From Vulcanimicrobiota bacterium (GTDB lineage: Bacteria; Eremiobacterota; Eremiobacteria; Baltobacterales; Baltobacteraceae), in NCBI GenBank assembly GCA_030042755.1, contig JASHZC010000230.1, positions 1 to 6,706 on the forward strand: a stretch of 6,706 nt of DNA, given 5' to 3'. The first letter of the stretch is position 1; every line of letters starts with the position of its first letter. The notes beneath the pieces are model-generated. The model ran no database searches, was not told the DNA's origin, and saw only the letters and a program-made list of their open reading frames with translations. Shown one piece after another: positions 6,363 through 6,706 of this stretch. The position numbers and the translations under genes are program-made.

Positions 6363-6706
6363 GTGCGGCCCGGTTGGGACGAATACTTCATGCAGATCGC
6401 GCATACGGTTGCAACTCGCGCGACGTGTCCGCGTGCTTCGGTCGGTGCCGTCCTGGTACGCGAGCATCGCATTCTTACGACCGGATATAACGGCGCACCG
6501 CGCGGCGTGACGCATTGCACGGAAGCCGGGTGCATCATGGTTGGGGATCACTGCGTGCGTGCAACGCACGCCGAAGCAAACGCAATCGTGCAAGGTGCGT
6601 TGCACGGAGTTTCGTTGCAGGGTGCAACGGCGTACTGCACGCATCAGCCGTGCGTTAACTGCTCGAAACTCCTGATCAGCGCGGGCGTTGTCAAGATTAT
6701 CTACGA
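6363..6706 (+). CDS. Deoxycytidylate (dCMP) deaminase, ComEB type, N-terminal part
   Basis: The 3' end is cut by the window edge; 114 residues are visible. The family deaminates dCMP to dUMP, the substrate of thymidylate synthase, using a catalytic zinc. The sequence opens [18 protein letters not shown], typical of the family, followed by GYNGAP (41-46), the extra Cys/His-rich segment HCTEAGC (51-57) common in dCMP deaminases, the zinc and proton-shuttle motif HAE (69-71), and PCVNC (96-100) with the two zinc cysteines. The only start that keeps the whole N-terminus is GTG at 6363, one base after the upp stop; an ATG at codon 10 would cut into the conserved opening. In Firmicutes the homologue is called ComEB because of its place in the comE operon; competence function should not be assumed here. 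Confidence 0.93.
   Translation, partial: MRPGWDEYFMQIAHTVATRATCPRASVGAVLVREHRILTTGYNGAPRGVTHCTEAGCIMVGDHCVRATHAEANAIVQGALHGVSLQGATAYCTHQPCVNCSKLLISAGVVKIIY

Noticed and set aside
5174..6538. Long minus-strand open frame (454 codons) across the exporter 5' region, upp and dCMP deaminase
   Set aside because: It spans three well-identified genes, is very rich in Arg and His, and shows no fold or motif.

Overview
The window is a gene-dense stretch of a GC-rich bacterial chromosome, with many gcg, cgc, tcg and ctc codons and few non-coding bases. The run rpiB, glyA, (inserted transporter), upp, dCMP deaminase resembles a housekeeping order familiar from Firmicutes and other Terrabacteria. Combined with the GC-rich codon use and few clear Shine-Dalgarno sites, it would suit an uncultured Terrabacteria-type lineage such as Eremiobacterota (WPS-2). 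That placement is a low-confidence guess; nothing here is diagnostic.

Layout. Positions 1-944 (+) are the C-terminal part of an S9-family (prolyl oligopeptidase-like) serine peptidase cut by the window edge. Positions 914-1378 (-) are a small stand-alone protein that looks like an M91/NleD-type zinc metallopeptidase domain, tail to tail with the peptidase and overlapping it by 31 bases. Positions 1379-1649 hold no convincing protein gene but are rich in inverted repeats. They contain a dyad with -35-like boxes facing both ways and about 160 bases that can fold into a closed, multi-hairpin structure, a candidate non-coding RNA of unknown class. Positions 1650-2360 (-) encode a sugar phosphate isomerase/epimerase-like TIM barrel that seems to lack canonical metal ligands. 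Divergent from it, 2414-2941 (+) is rpiB and 2955-4202 (+) is glyA, closely spaced and probably co-transcribed. Positions 4177-5691 (-) are a DHA2-type MFS exporter whose 3' end overlaps glyA and whose 5' end abuts upp. Positions 5690-6361 (+) are upp, followed one base later by a dCMP deaminase (6363 to the window edge, +).

How the genes fit together. RpiB supplies ribose 5-phosphate (the precursor of PRPP), GlyA supplies one-carbon units used for thymidylate and purines, UPRT uses PRPP to salvage uracil, and dCMP deaminase supplies dUMP for thymidylate. The plus-strand genes 2414-6706 therefore form a coherent nucleotide-precursor group. The minus-strand exporter interrupts it without leaving intergenic space on either side. 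The left part (peptidase, M91-like protein, structured intergenic region, degenerate TIM barrel) is more accessory and holds the most unusual material. No CRISPR array, insertion sequence, tRNA or rRNA was seen.
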